Shown: positions 46,822-55,561 of the stretch, one piece after another
How positions within the stretch are numbered: position 1 is the stretch's first letter
Layout of the letters: each line of letters begins with the position of its first letter
Assembly: GCF_038561935.1 (NCBI RefSeq)
Contig: NZ_CP102770.1
Location: 8,742,001-8,806,000 of the forward strand
From: Myxococcus stipitatus
GTDB lineage: Bacteria; Myxococcota; Myxococcia; Myxococcales; Myxococcaceae
DNA length: 64,000 bases
Direction of reading: 5' to 3'
Notes under the pieces: model-generated
The model's input: only the letters and a program-made list of their open reading frames with translations
What the model was told of the DNA's origin: nothing
Database searches by the model: none
Position numbers and translations under genes: made by a program

Positions 46822-48111
46822 TCAGCCCGCGCGAGGACGGCGCCGGGACGCGATTCCCTCGGCCAGCGTCACCTGCTGCTTCCAGTGGCCATAGAGCCGT
46901 CCCTGGGAGGCCAGCCGGTCCAGCTTGCGGCGCGTCTCGTCGTCCACCTGACCCGGCGGCGCGTCGCGGAATGGAGTCCCCGGCAGCGGCATGAAGGCGT
47001 GTCCGTGAACACGCGCCCCCAGCTCCGCCAGCCGCTCCATGAGGGCCACGGTGGCCTCCACGTCCGACGCCTCTTCACCGGGCAGACCCAGGATGAAGTC
47101 CACGTTGGGGACGAAGCCGCCCTCCACCGCCAGGCGCGTGGCGCGCACCACCGTCTCCACGTCATGGCCCCGCCGAGTGCTCTGGAGGATGCGCTCGGAG
47201 CCGGACTGTCCGCCGATGATGAGGTTGTCGTTGTGGACGTAGCGCTTGAGGAGCGCGAGTGCCTCGGGCGTGACGTGCTCGGGGCGGACCTCCGAGGGGA
47301 AGGTGCCGTAGTACACGCGCCCATCGGGGGCCATGGCCTCGCTCACCGCGGCGAGGAGCTCTTCCACGGCGGCCAGGTTCATCGTCTCGTCGGCGGTGCC
47401 GTAGGACATGGACGTGGGGGTGATGAAGCGGATGTCCCGACGTCCTGAGCGGCGCAGCTCGCGGGCCCAGTGCGCCACGTTGGCCACGGAGCGATGGCGG
47501 AAGCGCGCCTTGCTCATGAAGGGCGTCTGACAGAACCGGCACGCGTAGATGCAGCCGCGCGTGATTTCGATGGCCCCGAACATCGCGTGCCGCGCGGCGA
47601 AGGGCGGGAAGTCGTCGAGCTTCACGCCCTCTCCCCGGCCGTGCTGGACCAGCTTGCCGTCCTTCAGCCAGGCCACGCCGTGGGTGTCCCGAGGTTCGTC
47701 TCCTCGCTGGACGCGAGCGAGCAGCTCACGCAGGGAGTGCTCGCCCTCGCCAATGGCGATGAGGTCGAAGCCCGCCTGGAGCGTCTGGAGCGGCTCGGCC
47801 GTCGCGTGGACGCCGCCGGCGATGCACAGGACGGAGCGCCCCTCCAGCCGCTCGCGAACCCACGTCAACTCCTCCGCCGAGGCGGCGAAGCTGGCCGAGT
47901 AGAACGACCACGCGGCCACGACGGTGTCGCCCGCGTCGGCGCGCTCCTTCACCGTGGCGAGCAAGGTCTCGCGGTCCCGAGGGAAGAACAGCTTCACCTC
48001 CGCGAGCGTCGGGTCGGACTCGACGGCGCCCGCGAGCACGGTGAAGGCGTACTTGCCTGGGTACTGATAGCTGAGGACCAACGAGACGGGGCGATGCGGC
48101 ACCATGAACAC
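46822..48111 (-). CDS. B12-binding domain/radical SAM protein
   Basis: 429 residues. An N-terminal Rossmann-like cobalamin-binding region (about 10-135) includes VVAAWSFYSASFAASAEELTWVRE and GGVHATAEPLQTLQAGFDLIAIGEGEHSL, typical of class B methyltransferase-like radical SAM proteins. The iron-sulfur motif CxxxCxxC is in RGCIYACRFCQTP (about 185-197), followed by the TIM-barrel with IRFITPTSMSYG and VPNVDFILGLPGEE. The substrate is unknown; it resembles the TIGR04013-type family. Unusually, its neighbours are small membrane proteins, so no pathway can be proposed. Confidence 0.85.
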   Translation of the reverse strand: MFMVPHRPVSLVLSYQYPGKYAFTVLAGAVESDPTLAEVKLFFPRDRETLLATVKERADAGDTVVAAWSFYSASFAASAEELTWVRERLEGRSVLCIAGGVHATAEPLQTLQAGFDLIAIGEGEHSLRELLARVQRGDEPRDTHGVAWLKDGKLVQHGRGEGVKLDDFPPFAARHAMFGAIEITRGCIYACRFCQTPFMSKARFRHRSVANVAHWARELRRSGRRDIRFITPTSMSYGTADETMNLAAVEELLAAVSEAMAPDGRVYYGTFPSEVRPEHVTPEALALLKRYVHNDNLIIGGQSGSERILQSTRRGHDVETVVRATRLAVEGGFVPNVDFILGLPGEEASDVEATVALMERLAELGARVHGHAFMPLPGTPFRDAPPGQVDDETRRKLDRLASQGRLYGHWKQQVTLAEGIASRRRPRAG

Positions 48112-48395
48112 GGGTCATGATGCCACAGGCGCCATCGCGCAAGGCCCGGCTTGAGCGGTCCGGGCAAGCGACGCGGCATGCGCTGGGTGCCAGCGAGCGG
48201 GGGTGACAGACTTACGGGGCCACGGCGAAGCCCCCACCCACTGCACGGAGTAGCAAACCCGGGATGCCGCGCGGCCATCCGTCGTCACGGTGGGTCGACC
48301 TTTCTCCGCAGCGCGACATGGGCAACGGGTGCGGCCCTATCCTCTCATGACGGTCGCCATGCTCCGGCTCGCATGGCAACAGCTCGCGACGTTTC
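48112..48395. other. Gap between radical SAM and decarboxylase genes
   Basis: 284 bases without a supported gene. It lies upstream of the radical SAM gene and downstream of the decarboxylase gene, both on the minus strand, so it should carry the radical SAM promoter. I see no strong palindrome or terminator; short frames here have no family-like content. Confidence 0.5.
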
Positions 48396-49919
48396 TCAGT
48401 CGGCCGATGACGCGAGGAGCTCCCACGCGGCACGCACGTGCCGCTCCTCCGTGGTGGTCGAACCGATGGCCATGCGCAGCACGTAGCGCGGTGGCAGACC
48501 GTCCACCCCCGGCAACACCGTGTGCGAGAGGAAGACCTTGCCGGAAGCGTTCACCCGCTCCATCAGCGCACGGTTCCGTCCATCGGTGTCCGAGGGGGCC
48601 TCCCCAAGGCGAGGCTTCAACCGGAAGCACACCAGCGACAAGGAGCGCGACGCGGACACCTCGAAGCGCTCGTCCGCCGCGACCCAGCGCTCGAAGCACT
48701 CACCCAGCCGCACGTGCTCACGGATGTGCGCGCGCAATCCCTGGGCACCATAGTGGCGCAGCACGAACCACAGCTTGAGCGCGCGGAAGCGTCGCCCCAG
48801 CGGGACCTGCCAGTCGCGATAGTCAATCACCGCTCCGCTCGCGCTCGCCGAGTTGCGCAGGTACTCCGGCGTCACGCTGAGGGCATCGAGCAGCGCCCTC
48901 CGGTCCCGCGTGTAGAAGGCATTGCAGTCGAAGTTGGTGAGCAGCCACTTGTGAGGATTGAAGGAGAGCGAGTCCGCCACCTCCACTCCGTCGAGCAGGC
49001 CCCGATGCTCGGGACACACCAGCGCCGCCCCCGCCCACGCCGAGTCGATGTGCAACCACCCGCCCGCGGCACTCACGCCCGTGCGAGCCAGCACCTCCCC
49101 CACCGCGCGAACCGGGTCCACCGCGCCCGAGGAAGTGCTCCCCACCGTCGCACACACGAAGAAGGGCCGACGACCCGCCGCCAGGTCCTCGCGGATGGCG
49201 GCCTCCAGCACATCAGGCCGCATGGCATAGCGGGCGTCCGTCTCGATGAGCCGCACGTGGGCCTTGTCCTCGGAGCCGTGCGCCACGCCACACAACATCG
49301 CCGCCTTCAGCACGGACGAGTGCGCCTGCGTGGAGGCATAGGCCACCCACTCGGCATCCACGGGAGCGCCGTGATGACGGACACGCTCTCGCGCCGCCAC
49401 CATCGCAACCAGGGTGGCCTCGCTCGCGGTGCCCTGGATGACACATCCCCCCTTGGCCGAGGTGGAACGGAAGTCCTCGGGCAGCCCCGTCAGCTCCGCG
49501 AGCCAATCCAAGACGCGCGTCTCCACCTCCGTCGCGGCGGGACTCGTGGACCAGAGCATGCCCTGCACTCCCAGGCCCGCGGACAAGAGCTCCCCCAGCA
49601 CCGCGGGCCCCGATGCATTCGCAGGGAAGTACGCGAAGAACGACGGCGACTGCCAATGCGTCAGCCCGGGCAGGATGATGTCCTCCAGGTCCTTGAAGAC
49701 GGAGTCCCAGCCGCTCGCGCCGCCCAGTCCCTCCTCGGGAGGGTGCAAGGGAAGCTTCGCCGCGACGTCGCCCGGAGCCACCTGGGAGCGCACGGGGAAG
49801 GACTCCAGTCGCGCCTGATAGTCCGCGACCCAATCCACCATCCGATGCCCCAGCTCGCGGAACTCCTCCGCGCTCAGGTGAGGCACTCCTCCACCACCGT
49901 CGTTCGAGTCATCGCGCAT
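48396..49919 (-). CDS. Pyridoxal-dependent decarboxylase (aromatic-L-amino-acid decarboxylase type)
   Basis: 507 residues, group II PLP decarboxylase. HWQSPSFFAYFPANASGPAVLGE, GCVIQGTASEATLVAMVAARE, YASTQAHSSVLKAAML, VCATVGSTSSGAVDP and LHIDSAWAGAALV, with the PLP lysine Lys324 in SFNPHKWLLTNFDCNAFY. This strongly matches the DOPA/tryptophan decarboxylase family, which makes aromatic amines. The start at 49919 is preceded by GAGGAGGG, whereas the frame extends much further upstream without family-like residues. Substrate among Tyr, Trp, DOPA or Phe cannot be told from the sequence. Confidence 0.9.
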   Translation of the reverse strand: MRDDSNDGGGGVPHLSAEEFRELGHRMVDWVADYQARLESFPVRSQVAPGDVAAKLPLHPPEEGLGGASGWDSVFKDLEDIILPGLTHWQSPSFFAYFPANASGPAVLGELLSAGLGVQGMLWSTSPAATEVETRVLDWLAELTGLPEDFRSTSAKGGCVIQGTASEATLVAMVAARERVRHHGAPVDAEWVAYASTQAHSSVLKAAMLCGVAHGSEDKAHVRLIETDARYAMRPDVLEAAIREDLAAGRRPFFVCATVGSTSSGAVDPVRAVGEVLARTGVSAAGGWLHIDSAWAGAALVCPEHRGLLDGVEVADSLSFNPHKWLLTNFDCNAFYTRDRRALLDALSVTPEYLRNSASASGAVIDYRDWQVPLGRRFRALKLWFVLRHYGAQGLRAHIREHVRLGECFERWVAADERFEVSASRSLSLVCFRLKPRLGEAPSDTDGRNRALMERVNASGKVFLSHTVLPGVDGLPPRYVLRMAIGSTTTEERHVRAAWELLASSAD

Positions 49920-50024
49920 GCATCCCTCCTCGCACGCCCCCTGTGAGGCATCAAGCGACACAATGCCCCGCGCGAGGGGAGCACACTTGGCGAATCCCTC
50001 ACATCCCATGCTTTGCTGGACACC

Positions 50025-51494
50025 ATGACCCCAGACACCCCGAGACGTGCCCCGCTGCTCCGAGGGCTCGGCCTGTACGGCGTGCTCGCCTTCACCTTCA
50101 CCCTGCTGTGCTGGCCGGGTGAGGCCCATGCACAGGCGTGGTCACTGACATGGGAGCAACGCCAGTCATTCCTCCAGCACTACGCGCCCATCATCCTCAA
50201 GCGAGGCAACGGGGACGATGGGAGACACGGCTACGACTGGGTGACAAGCTTCGACTTCGACCAGGACGGCGACTTCTCGAACAACAAGCTCCACTGGAAG
50301 CAGGTTCCCCAGTACGTGGATGGAGCCCGAGCGGGGACAGGTGTGCACGCGGGCTGGCGCATCCGTCCGACGCTCTACACGTCGCTCATCGAGTTCATGG
50401 ACGGAGGGAGCAAGAACCTCGTCCTCATCTACCACGTGTACCACGCGCTCGATAAGAACGCGGCGGGCGACTACCAGCTCCATGATTGGGAGCGCGTGGA
50501 GCTGCTCGTGAAGAACGTGGTGGGCGCACCGGGGAGTGGCGAGTCGGTGGCGCACGCGGTGGTGACACAGCACAAGCGCAACGTCGTCCGCCGGGCGGGA
50601 CATGTGGACCTGAACTTCATGCCGTCGGCCACGGGCAAGCACCTGCTCATCTGGCAGGCGGAGTGGTCCGACAAGCTGGCGGCGGCGCATGGACAGGAGC
50701 TGCGCTTCGTCACGGACACGTACGCCTTCTTCGCGGGGCGGATGGCGAGCGCCGGCAAGGCCGAGGCCGGTGTGAACAACGACGGAGGCCGGAAGAACGT
50801 CCACTACGCCTTCGTGCCCGAGTCCTCCGCTGATGCGGTGACGGCCTTCGGAGCCCAGGCGCTCACGTATGCGACGGCGGATGCGCTCGCGAGCCGCTAC
50901 GACAACGGGAAGACCCTCACCTGGCCCCACGTGAAGCGCGTCACGTACGAACTCCAGGACCTGGCGGACATCCTGCCCACGCACTGGCAAGACGGTGGCT
51001 ACGCGACGCACTGGTTGAGCACCGGACCCATCGACTTCTATCTGGAGAGTCCTCTCGTCAACGAGGCGGGGCAGCCGGAGGTGAGCGCGGGCATGCAGCG
51101 CTTCTTCCCGCAGACGCGCGACATCGAGAACGAGGATGACCGGGAGGGCTACATCTCGAAGAAGTGGTTCGTCGGAACGCACGAGCTGAACGACAGCGCC
51201 TCGGACTTCGGGGGCGGCGGCTCCGATGCCTTTCACGACAACGCCTACGCCAGCACCGTGGCGGACTCCCGAGGGCAGACCCGAGCGAGCGCGAGCGGCC
51301 ATCCGACATCCGCGGGGTCCTTCTGGTGGCAGCACGACTACTTCGTCCACTCGGGGTTCGCGGACTCGACGGACGGCGTGGAGCAAGGGTTCTGGCTGCC
51401 CGGGCCCTGGTACCTGCCGGAGAACGGCGGCTTCGACGGGCGATGGACTCAGCTCTTCGAGGACCGGCCCGGAGTGGAGTCCGGCGCGAGGTAG
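50025..51494 (+). CDS. Secreted protein of unknown function
   Basis: 489 residues with a signal peptide (about 1-33, cleaving near AHAQA). It begins LTWEQRQSFLQHYAPIILKRGNGDDGRHGYDWVTSFDFDQDGDFSNNK, a pattern with a Ca-like DxDxDGD loop. Further segments such as LVLIYHVYHALDKNAAGDYQLHDWERVELLV and FFPQTRDIENEDD suggest a secreted, Asp/His/Trp-rich catalytic or binding domain. I do not recognise a family and propose no activity. It is divergent from the decarboxylase (105 bp) and converges with the sigma-54 activator. Confidence 0.7.
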   Translation: MTPDTPRRAPLLRGLGLYGVLAFTFTLLCWPGEAHAQAWSLTWEQRQSFLQHYAPIILKRGNGDDGRHGYDWVTSFDFDQDGDFSNNKLHWKQVPQYVDGARAGTGVHAGWRIRPTLYTSLIEFMDGGSKNLVLIYHVYHALDKNAAGDYQLHDWERVELLVKNVVGAPGSGESVAHAVVTQHKRNVVRRAGHVDLNFMPSATGKHLLIWQAEWSDKLAAAHGQELRFVTDTYAFFAGRMASAGKAEAGVNNDGGRKNVHYAFVPESSADAVTAFGAQALTYATADALASRYDNGKTLTWPHVKRVTYELQDLADILPTHWQDGGYATHWLSTGPIDFYLESPLVNEAGQPEVSAGMQRFFPQTRDIENEDDREGYISKKWFVGTHELNDSASDFGGGGSDAFHDNAYASTVADSRGQTRASASGHPTSAGSFWWQHDYFVHSGFADSTDGVEQGFWLPGPWYLPENGGFDGRWTQLFEDRPGVESGAR

Positions 51495-51609
51495 GCGGCG
51501 GCTCCGGGGTTGAGCGAGCAGCGCTGGCGAGGTGGAGCAGGCCCGCGCTTCACGACGACATGTGCCGCGAGGCACTCGTGCCCCTGCTCCTGTCACGAGA
51601 TTCCGTGGT

Positions 51610-51625
51610 CCACGAAAACTCGTGG
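51610..51625. promoter_or_regulatory. Second copy of the 16-bp palindrome CCACGAAAACTCGTGG
   Basis: Identical to the copy at 53271-53286. It lies in the 148-bp gap between the 3' ends of the secreted-protein gene and the sigma-54 activator gene, 17 bp past the activator's stop. A third half-site CGTGG (51604-51608) adjoins it. No -24/-12 promoter is visible nearby, so its target is unclear. Confidence 0.6.
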
Positions 51626-51642
51626 TTCGAGGCGAAGGGCCC

Positions 51643-53238
51643 TCAGCGGACCTTGATGCCCAGGGCCTTGAGCCGAGAGGCGAGCGTCGTCGGAGCCAAT
51701 CCCAGCAGCTCGGCGGCGCCGCCGGGGCCGTACACCTTGCCGCCCGCGGCGGCGAGGGCCGCCTTCAGGTTCTCCTTCTCCCGACGGCGCCACTCCTTCT
51801 CGGTGATGAACGTGGACGAGGCCCCGGACTCCCGAGGCCGGGCATCCCGCCCCGCGGGCCCACGAGCGTCCGGCAAGGCCAGCTCCAGCCGGAGCCGTCC
51901 GCCACGGGAGAGGATGACGGCGCGCTCCAGGACGTTCTCCAGCTCGCGGACGTTGCCCGGCCAGTCGTAGCGCTGGAGGGCCTGCACCTGGGCCTGGGTC
52001 ATCCTGGGAGGCGAGAGGTTGAGCTTCGCGCAGACGCGCCCGAGCAGGTGCTGCGCGAGCAGCGGGACGTCCTCGAGGCGGTCGCGCAGGGGCGGGACCT
52101 CGATGGGGAAGACGCTGAGCCGGTAGAAGAGGTCCTCGCGGAAGCGGCCCTCGGCCACCTCGGTCTTCAGGTCCCGGTTGGTGGCCGCGACGATGCGCAC
52201 GTCCACGCGGCGGGTGACGTCCTCGCCCACGCGCTCGAAGGCGCCCTCCTGGAGGACTCGGAGCAGCTTGCCTTGGAGTTCGAGGGGTATCTCCCCCACT
52301 TCGTCGAGGAAGAGCGTCCCGCCATCGGCGGCCTGGAAGCGCCCCGCGCGGTCCTTGAGGGCCCCGGTGAAGGCGCCTCGCACGTGGCCGAAGAACTCGC
52401 TCTCGAAGAGCTCGCGGGGGATGGAGGCGCAGTTGACGCGGATGAGCGGGCGGTCACGCCGAGGACTCTGGTCATGGAGGGCCCGAGCAATGAGCTCCTT
52501 ACCCACCCCCGACTCCCCGAGCACCAGGACGCTGGCGGAGGTCTCCGCCACGGGCTGGAGCTGCTGGAGGACGCGCCGGAGGGACTCGCTCCGGCCCACG
52601 ATTTCGCCGAACGAGAGCGCGTCCTTCACCTCTTCGCGCAGGTAGTCCCGCTCCAGCTCGAGCTGGGCACGCAAGCGGGCCACCTCCTCGAAGGCGCGAG
52701 CGTTGGTGAGGGCCACCGCGGCATGGTCGGCGAAGGTGCGCAGCCACGAGAACTCGGTGCGTCCCAGCTTGCGCCGGCTGAACACCGCCAGGACGCCGAG
52801 GACTTCGCCCCGGAAGATGAGCGGCTGGGCCGCGAAGCTGAGGATGCCCTCGCGCACCGCCCAGTCGCGGCGGACGAGCCAGTCCTCATCCTTGCCCGTC
52901 CACTGGAGGAGCACGGGCTCGCCAGTGGCCCCCACATGCCCCACCTTGCGGATGCCGAGGGGGAAGCGCCGGAAGGCGCCGCCCAGTCCGGTCCAGACCT
53001 CCTCGCTCTTCCGAGAGCTGCCCGCGCTGGCCGCCAGGTGCAGGCAGCGTGACGTATCCGGGCACTCGGTGCGCAGGGGGCAGGTGCCGCAGATGTCGCC
53101 GGGGGCGATGAGCCAGATGCGAGCGAGCGCCACATCCGGCTGCGCCGCGAGCCCTTGAGCGATGCGCGCGAGCAGCAGGTCCACCGAGCGGACCTGCGCC
53201 ATGGCCAGGGAGATGGACTGGAGCGCATCGGCGTACAT
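51643..53238 (-). CDS. Sigma-54-dependent transcriptional activator (GAF-AAA+-Fis)
   Basis: 531 residues. An N-terminal GAF-type sensor (about 10-185) contains a Cys cluster, Cys50-X2-Cys53-X5-Cys59-X5-Cys65, that could hold an iron-sulfur cluster or metal. AAA+ domain: [15 protein letters not shown], Walker A GESGVGKE (241-248), the sigma-54 contact loop GAFTGA (288-293), Walker [10 protein letters not shown] and the sensor [21 protein letters not shown] Fis-type HTH ends the protein ([21 protein letters not shown]). It sits divergent from the DUF1348 gene, with a perfect 16-bp palindrome between them and a second copy past its 3' end. Likely binds these sites and activates the DUF1348 promoter; autoregulation is possible since the upstream site is 33 bp from its start. 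Confidence 0.93.
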   Translation of the reverse strand: MYADALQSISLAMAQVRSVDLLLARIAQGLAAQPDVALARIWLIAPGDICGTCPLRTECPDTSRCLHLAASAGSSRKSEEVWTGLGGAFRRFPLGIRKVGHVGATGEPVLLQWTGKDEDWLVRRDWAVREGILSFAAQPLIFRGEVLGVLAVFSRRKLGRTEFSWLRTFADHAAVALTNARAFEEVARLRAQLELERDYLREEVKDALSFGEIVGRSESLRRVLQQLQPVAETSASVLVLGESGVGKELIARALHDQSPRRDRPLIRVNCASIPRELFESEFFGHVRGAFTGALKDRAGRFQAADGGTLFLDEVGEIPLELQGKLLRVLQEGAFERVGEDVTRRVDVRIVAATNRDLKTEVAEGRFREDLFYRLSVFPIEVPPLRDRLEDVPLLAQHLLGRVCAKLNLSPPRMTQAQVQALQRYDWPGNVRELENVLERAVILSRGGRLRLELALPDARGPAGRDARPRESGASSTFITEKEWRRREKENLKAALAAAGGKVYGPGGAAELLGLAPTTLASRLKALGIKVR

Positions 53239-53270
53239 GGCGCATCCCTACCCCGTCCGAGGTCCACTGA

Positions 53271-53286
53271 CCACGAAAACTCGTGG
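53271..53286. promoter_or_regulatory. Palindromic upstream activating site CCACGAAAACTCGTGG
   Basis: Arms CCACGA and TCGTGG are perfect, with a 4-nt AAAC centre (extendable one base each side). It lies between the activator gene (33 bp upstream of its start) and the DUF1348 gene, centred about 88 bp upstream of the predicted start point of the -24/-12 promoter, a classic enhancer distance. The identical copy at 51610-51625 strengthens it as a specific binding site, most simply of the adjacent activator. Confidence 0.7.
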
Positions 53287-53340
53287 TGCCTTGAAGTCCA
53301 AGAGGGCCCGCGCCCCGAGGGACGGCCCACGAAGCCCCAT

Positions 53341-53356
53341 GGGCACGACCCATGCA
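53341..53356 (+). promoter_or_regulatory. Sigma-54 (-24/-12) promoter for the DUF1348 gene
   Basis: GGGCACG (53341-53347) and ATGCA (53352-53356) match the sigma-54 consensus TGGCACG-N4-TTGCW, with the invariant GG (53342-53343) and GC (53354-53355) separated by exactly 10 bp. Transcription would start near 53367, about 40 bp before the ATG at 53408. Positioned correctly behind the palindrome. Confidence 0.65.
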
Positions 53357-53407
53357 AACCCAGTGAAGGAACCTGGGAGCCCCCTCCCGCCACGACAGGA
53401 GCAGGAC

Positions 53408-53818
53408 ATGTCCGTTTCACTTCGCCCGCCGTTCACGCTGGAGACCGCCCGCGCCAAGGTCCAGGCCGCCGAGGACGCCTGGAACAGCAGGGACCCGGAG
53501 CGGGTGGCCCGCGCCTACTCGGAGGACTCGGAGTGGCGCAACCGCACGGAGTTCTTCCGAGGACGGGAGGCCATCCGGAACTTCCTGCGCGGCAAGTGGG
53601 AGCGGGAGCTGGACTACCGGCTGATGAAGGAGCTGTGGGCCTTCACGGAGAACCGCATCTCGGTGCGGTTCGAGTACGAGTGGCACGACGCCAAGGGGCA
53701 GTGGTTCCGCACCCACGGCAACGAGCACTGGGAGTTCAACGACGAGGGCCTCATGCGCCGCCGCGACATGAGCGCCAACGACATTCCCATCGCGGAGAGC
53801 GAGCGCCGCCTTCGCTGA
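53408..53818 (+). CDS. DUF1348 (NTF2/SnoaL-like) protein
   Basis: 136 residues. [50 protein letters not shown], then [70 protein letters not shown]: the DUF1348 family, with the cone-shaped NTF2-like fold. No catalytic role is established; such folds bind small hydrophobic ligands. AGGAG (53397-53401) supports the ATG. Driven by a -24/-12 promoter with an upstream palindrome, so probably the direct target of the divergent sigma-54 activator. Confidence 0.88.
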   Translation: MSVSLRPPFTLETARAKVQAAEDAWNSRDPERVARAYSEDSEWRNRTEFFRGREAIRNFLRGKWERELDYRLMKELWAFTENRISVRFEYEWHDAKGQWFRTHGNEHWEFNDEGLMRRRDMSANDIPIAESERRLR

Positions 53819-53850
53819 GGCACATGCGAAGGCAGCTCTCGCGGGACCGA

Positions 53851-53901
53851 CAGGGGCACGGCCCTGGGACATCGACGGCGCGGGTGGCCGTGATGCCCCT
53901 G
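53851..53901. terminator. Imperfect hairpin in a convergent gap
   Basis: CAGGGGCACGGCC (53851-53863) is complementary to GGCCGTG-AT-GCCCCTG (53886-53901) apart from a 3-nt bulge. It lies between the DUF1348 gene (plus) and the DUF1254 gene (minus). No T-run; probably a shared terminator. Confidence 0.35.
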
Positions 53902-53914
53902 GAGAGTGCTCAGG

Positions 53915-55267
53915 TCAGGCCTTCTCCACGGAGGCGTCACCCGCGCGCACCATCGGGGCGGGGCTCCAATCACCCTCGTAGGCCTCGGTCTCGGGGACGT
54001 AGAGCCGCATGACCGCGTAGAACGGGGCAGCGGGGGCTGGCAACCAGTTGGGAATGAGCGCCTCGGGCGGCTGCGCGTTCTGGAGGTAGATGGTCAGGGA
54101 GCCGTCATCCCCATACACAAACTTGTCCTCCATCGAGGTATTCACCAGATATCGCCCGAGGGAGTTCTCGACCAGCAGCTGGGTCTTGGCGTCATACATC
54201 GTGATGGACCAGAACGCCTTGGCCGGCGGCAGCTCGGGCAGGGTAATGGTGTATCGAGACGTCGCGCCATCCGGAATCTGGTCATCCGAATCCGCGCTGT
54301 AGAACGGATAGATGGCCTCCTGCTTGGAGTTTCCGTAGATGCCGACCTTCGCCCCGGTGAAGCGATACAGGTAATTGTTGTTGAGGTACTCGCGTGACCC
54401 GAAGAAGTCGCTTGATTTCACTTCTCCCGCCGCGATCTTCTTGTTGAGTGCCTCGAACTCCGCCCACGCGTCGGCGATGCCTCCCTCGAAGGCCGCCAGC
54501 ATCTCGGGGCTCAAGTCCTTCGTATTGAACGGGAGGCCCGGGCCCACGCCAATGCGCGAGAAGCGCTCCATCAACCCCACCTCGGTCGGATTGACGGGAC
54601 AGAACTGGAGCATGAAGTTGATGATGCCGAAGACCGCCGGCGTCTTGCCCCCGTCCGCACCAACGGGCGTCGGCCAGCTGATGTCCGGAGGCTTCGGCGA
54701 CTCCGAGGACCCAAGGAACTGGCTCAGGGTCTGGACCTTGTACTGACTCTGGATGGCCTTCACCGCGTCGATGTCATCGGGCTCGAAGAGCTGCGTCCGC
54801 CCAATCAGCAGGGCGAGGTCGCTCTCGCAGTAGCAGATGCCATCGAACCGGGACCTGTCCCCACCCTCCCACGAGGGCCCCGCCAGCAGGAAGTTCCCTC
54901 CGCCGTTACCGGTCGCCCGGGTGCCGATGTAGCTGAAGTTGAACGTGTAGAGGTCGATACACTGAAACGAGAAATAGCGATTCTCCGGCACCATGGCCGG
55001 CACGCTGATCACGAGCGGCTCCGCGCGGAGGTCCACCGTGATGAATGAATAGGGGGTGTCCGAGTTCGGCGTCACGATGGCCGTATCGGCCGGAGTGAAC
55101 ACCTTCGGGTCATTGAAAATCTGATTGATGGGTGCCTTGTAGTTAGGGTTCCCCAGGTCGATGGAGTAGGCAAAGATGGTGTTGTAGTTCTCCGAGAGAG
55201 GCCAGCCATACAGGTAGGCATCTTTGACAATGACACGCGCTTCGGCGGGACTGACCGTGATAGACAT
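53915..55267 (-). CDS. DUF1254/DUF1214 domain protein
   Basis: 450 residues from the ATG at 55267 (AGGAG 5 nt upstream). The N-terminal DUF1254 has VKDAYLYGWPLSENYNTIFAYS, DTAIVTPNSDTPYSFITVDLRAEPLVISVP and YFSFQCIDLYTFNFSYIGTR. The C-terminal DUF1214 has PAKAFWSITMYDAKTQLLVENSLGRYLVNT, GSLTIYLQNAQP and NWLPAPAAPFYAVMRLYVPE. The pair is a widespread exported or cytoplasmic family without known activity; no signal peptide is visible here. The upstream region to 55480 is AT-richer than its surroundings, with a possible -10 GATAAT at 55314-55319 (minus strand). Confidence 0.87.
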   Translation of the reverse strand: MSITVSPAEARVIVKDAYLYGWPLSENYNTIFAYSIDLGNPNYKAPINQIFNDPKVFTPADTAIVTPNSDTPYSFITVDLRAEPLVISVPAMVPENRYFSFQCIDLYTFNFSYIGTRATGNGGGNFLLAGPSWEGGDRSRFDGICYCESDLALLIGRTQLFEPDDIDAVKAIQSQYKVQTLSQFLGSSESPKPPDISWPTPVGADGGKTPAVFGIINFMLQFCPVNPTEVGLMERFSRIGVGPGLPFNTKDLSPEMLAAFEGGIADAWAEFEALNKKIAAGEVKSSDFFGSREYLNNNYLYRFTGAKVGIYGNSKQEAIYPFYSADSDDQIPDGATSRYTITLPELPPAKAFWSITMYDAKTQLLVENSLGRYLVNTSMEDKFVYGDDGSLTIYLQNAQPPEALIPNWLPAPAAPFYAVMRLYVPETEAYEGDWSPAPMVRAGDASVEKA

Positions 55268-55561
55268 ACTGCTCCTGGCTGGAGATGCTCGCGACGATAG
55301 GAAATATGCCCCGATTATCGCAAGCTGTGTTCTCTCTCCAAAACACGTTCGGCCAGAAATAATTGGTGACGCAATGAGTTTGGAGTTGCGTTCTACCCCA
55401 ACGACTTCATTCACAGCCCATCCACACTGATAAACGTCCACCCTTGACTGAGATTGATTTCTCAAGAGTGGATTAGTTCATCGACTTGCTTCTGAGCACC
55501 CCCCTTAGTTCGAGGCAATTGGCCCAAAGGCCTATAGGAGTACCGAGCGTCGCCCGCTGTG
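55268..55561. other. AT-richer gap upstream of the DUF1254 gene
   Basis: 294 bases. It contains the DUF1254 promoter region (candidate -10 GATAAT on the minus strand at 55314-55319, with only a weak -35) and the 3' flank of the immunity-like gene. No supported gene or long palindrome. The lower G+C marks the edge of the T6SS cargo region. Confidence 0.4.

Noticed and set aside
51604-51625. Palindrome at 51610-51625 as a simple transcription terminator
   Set aside because: It has no T-run and is identical over 16 bp to the enhancer site at 53271-53286, so a protein-binding site is more likely.
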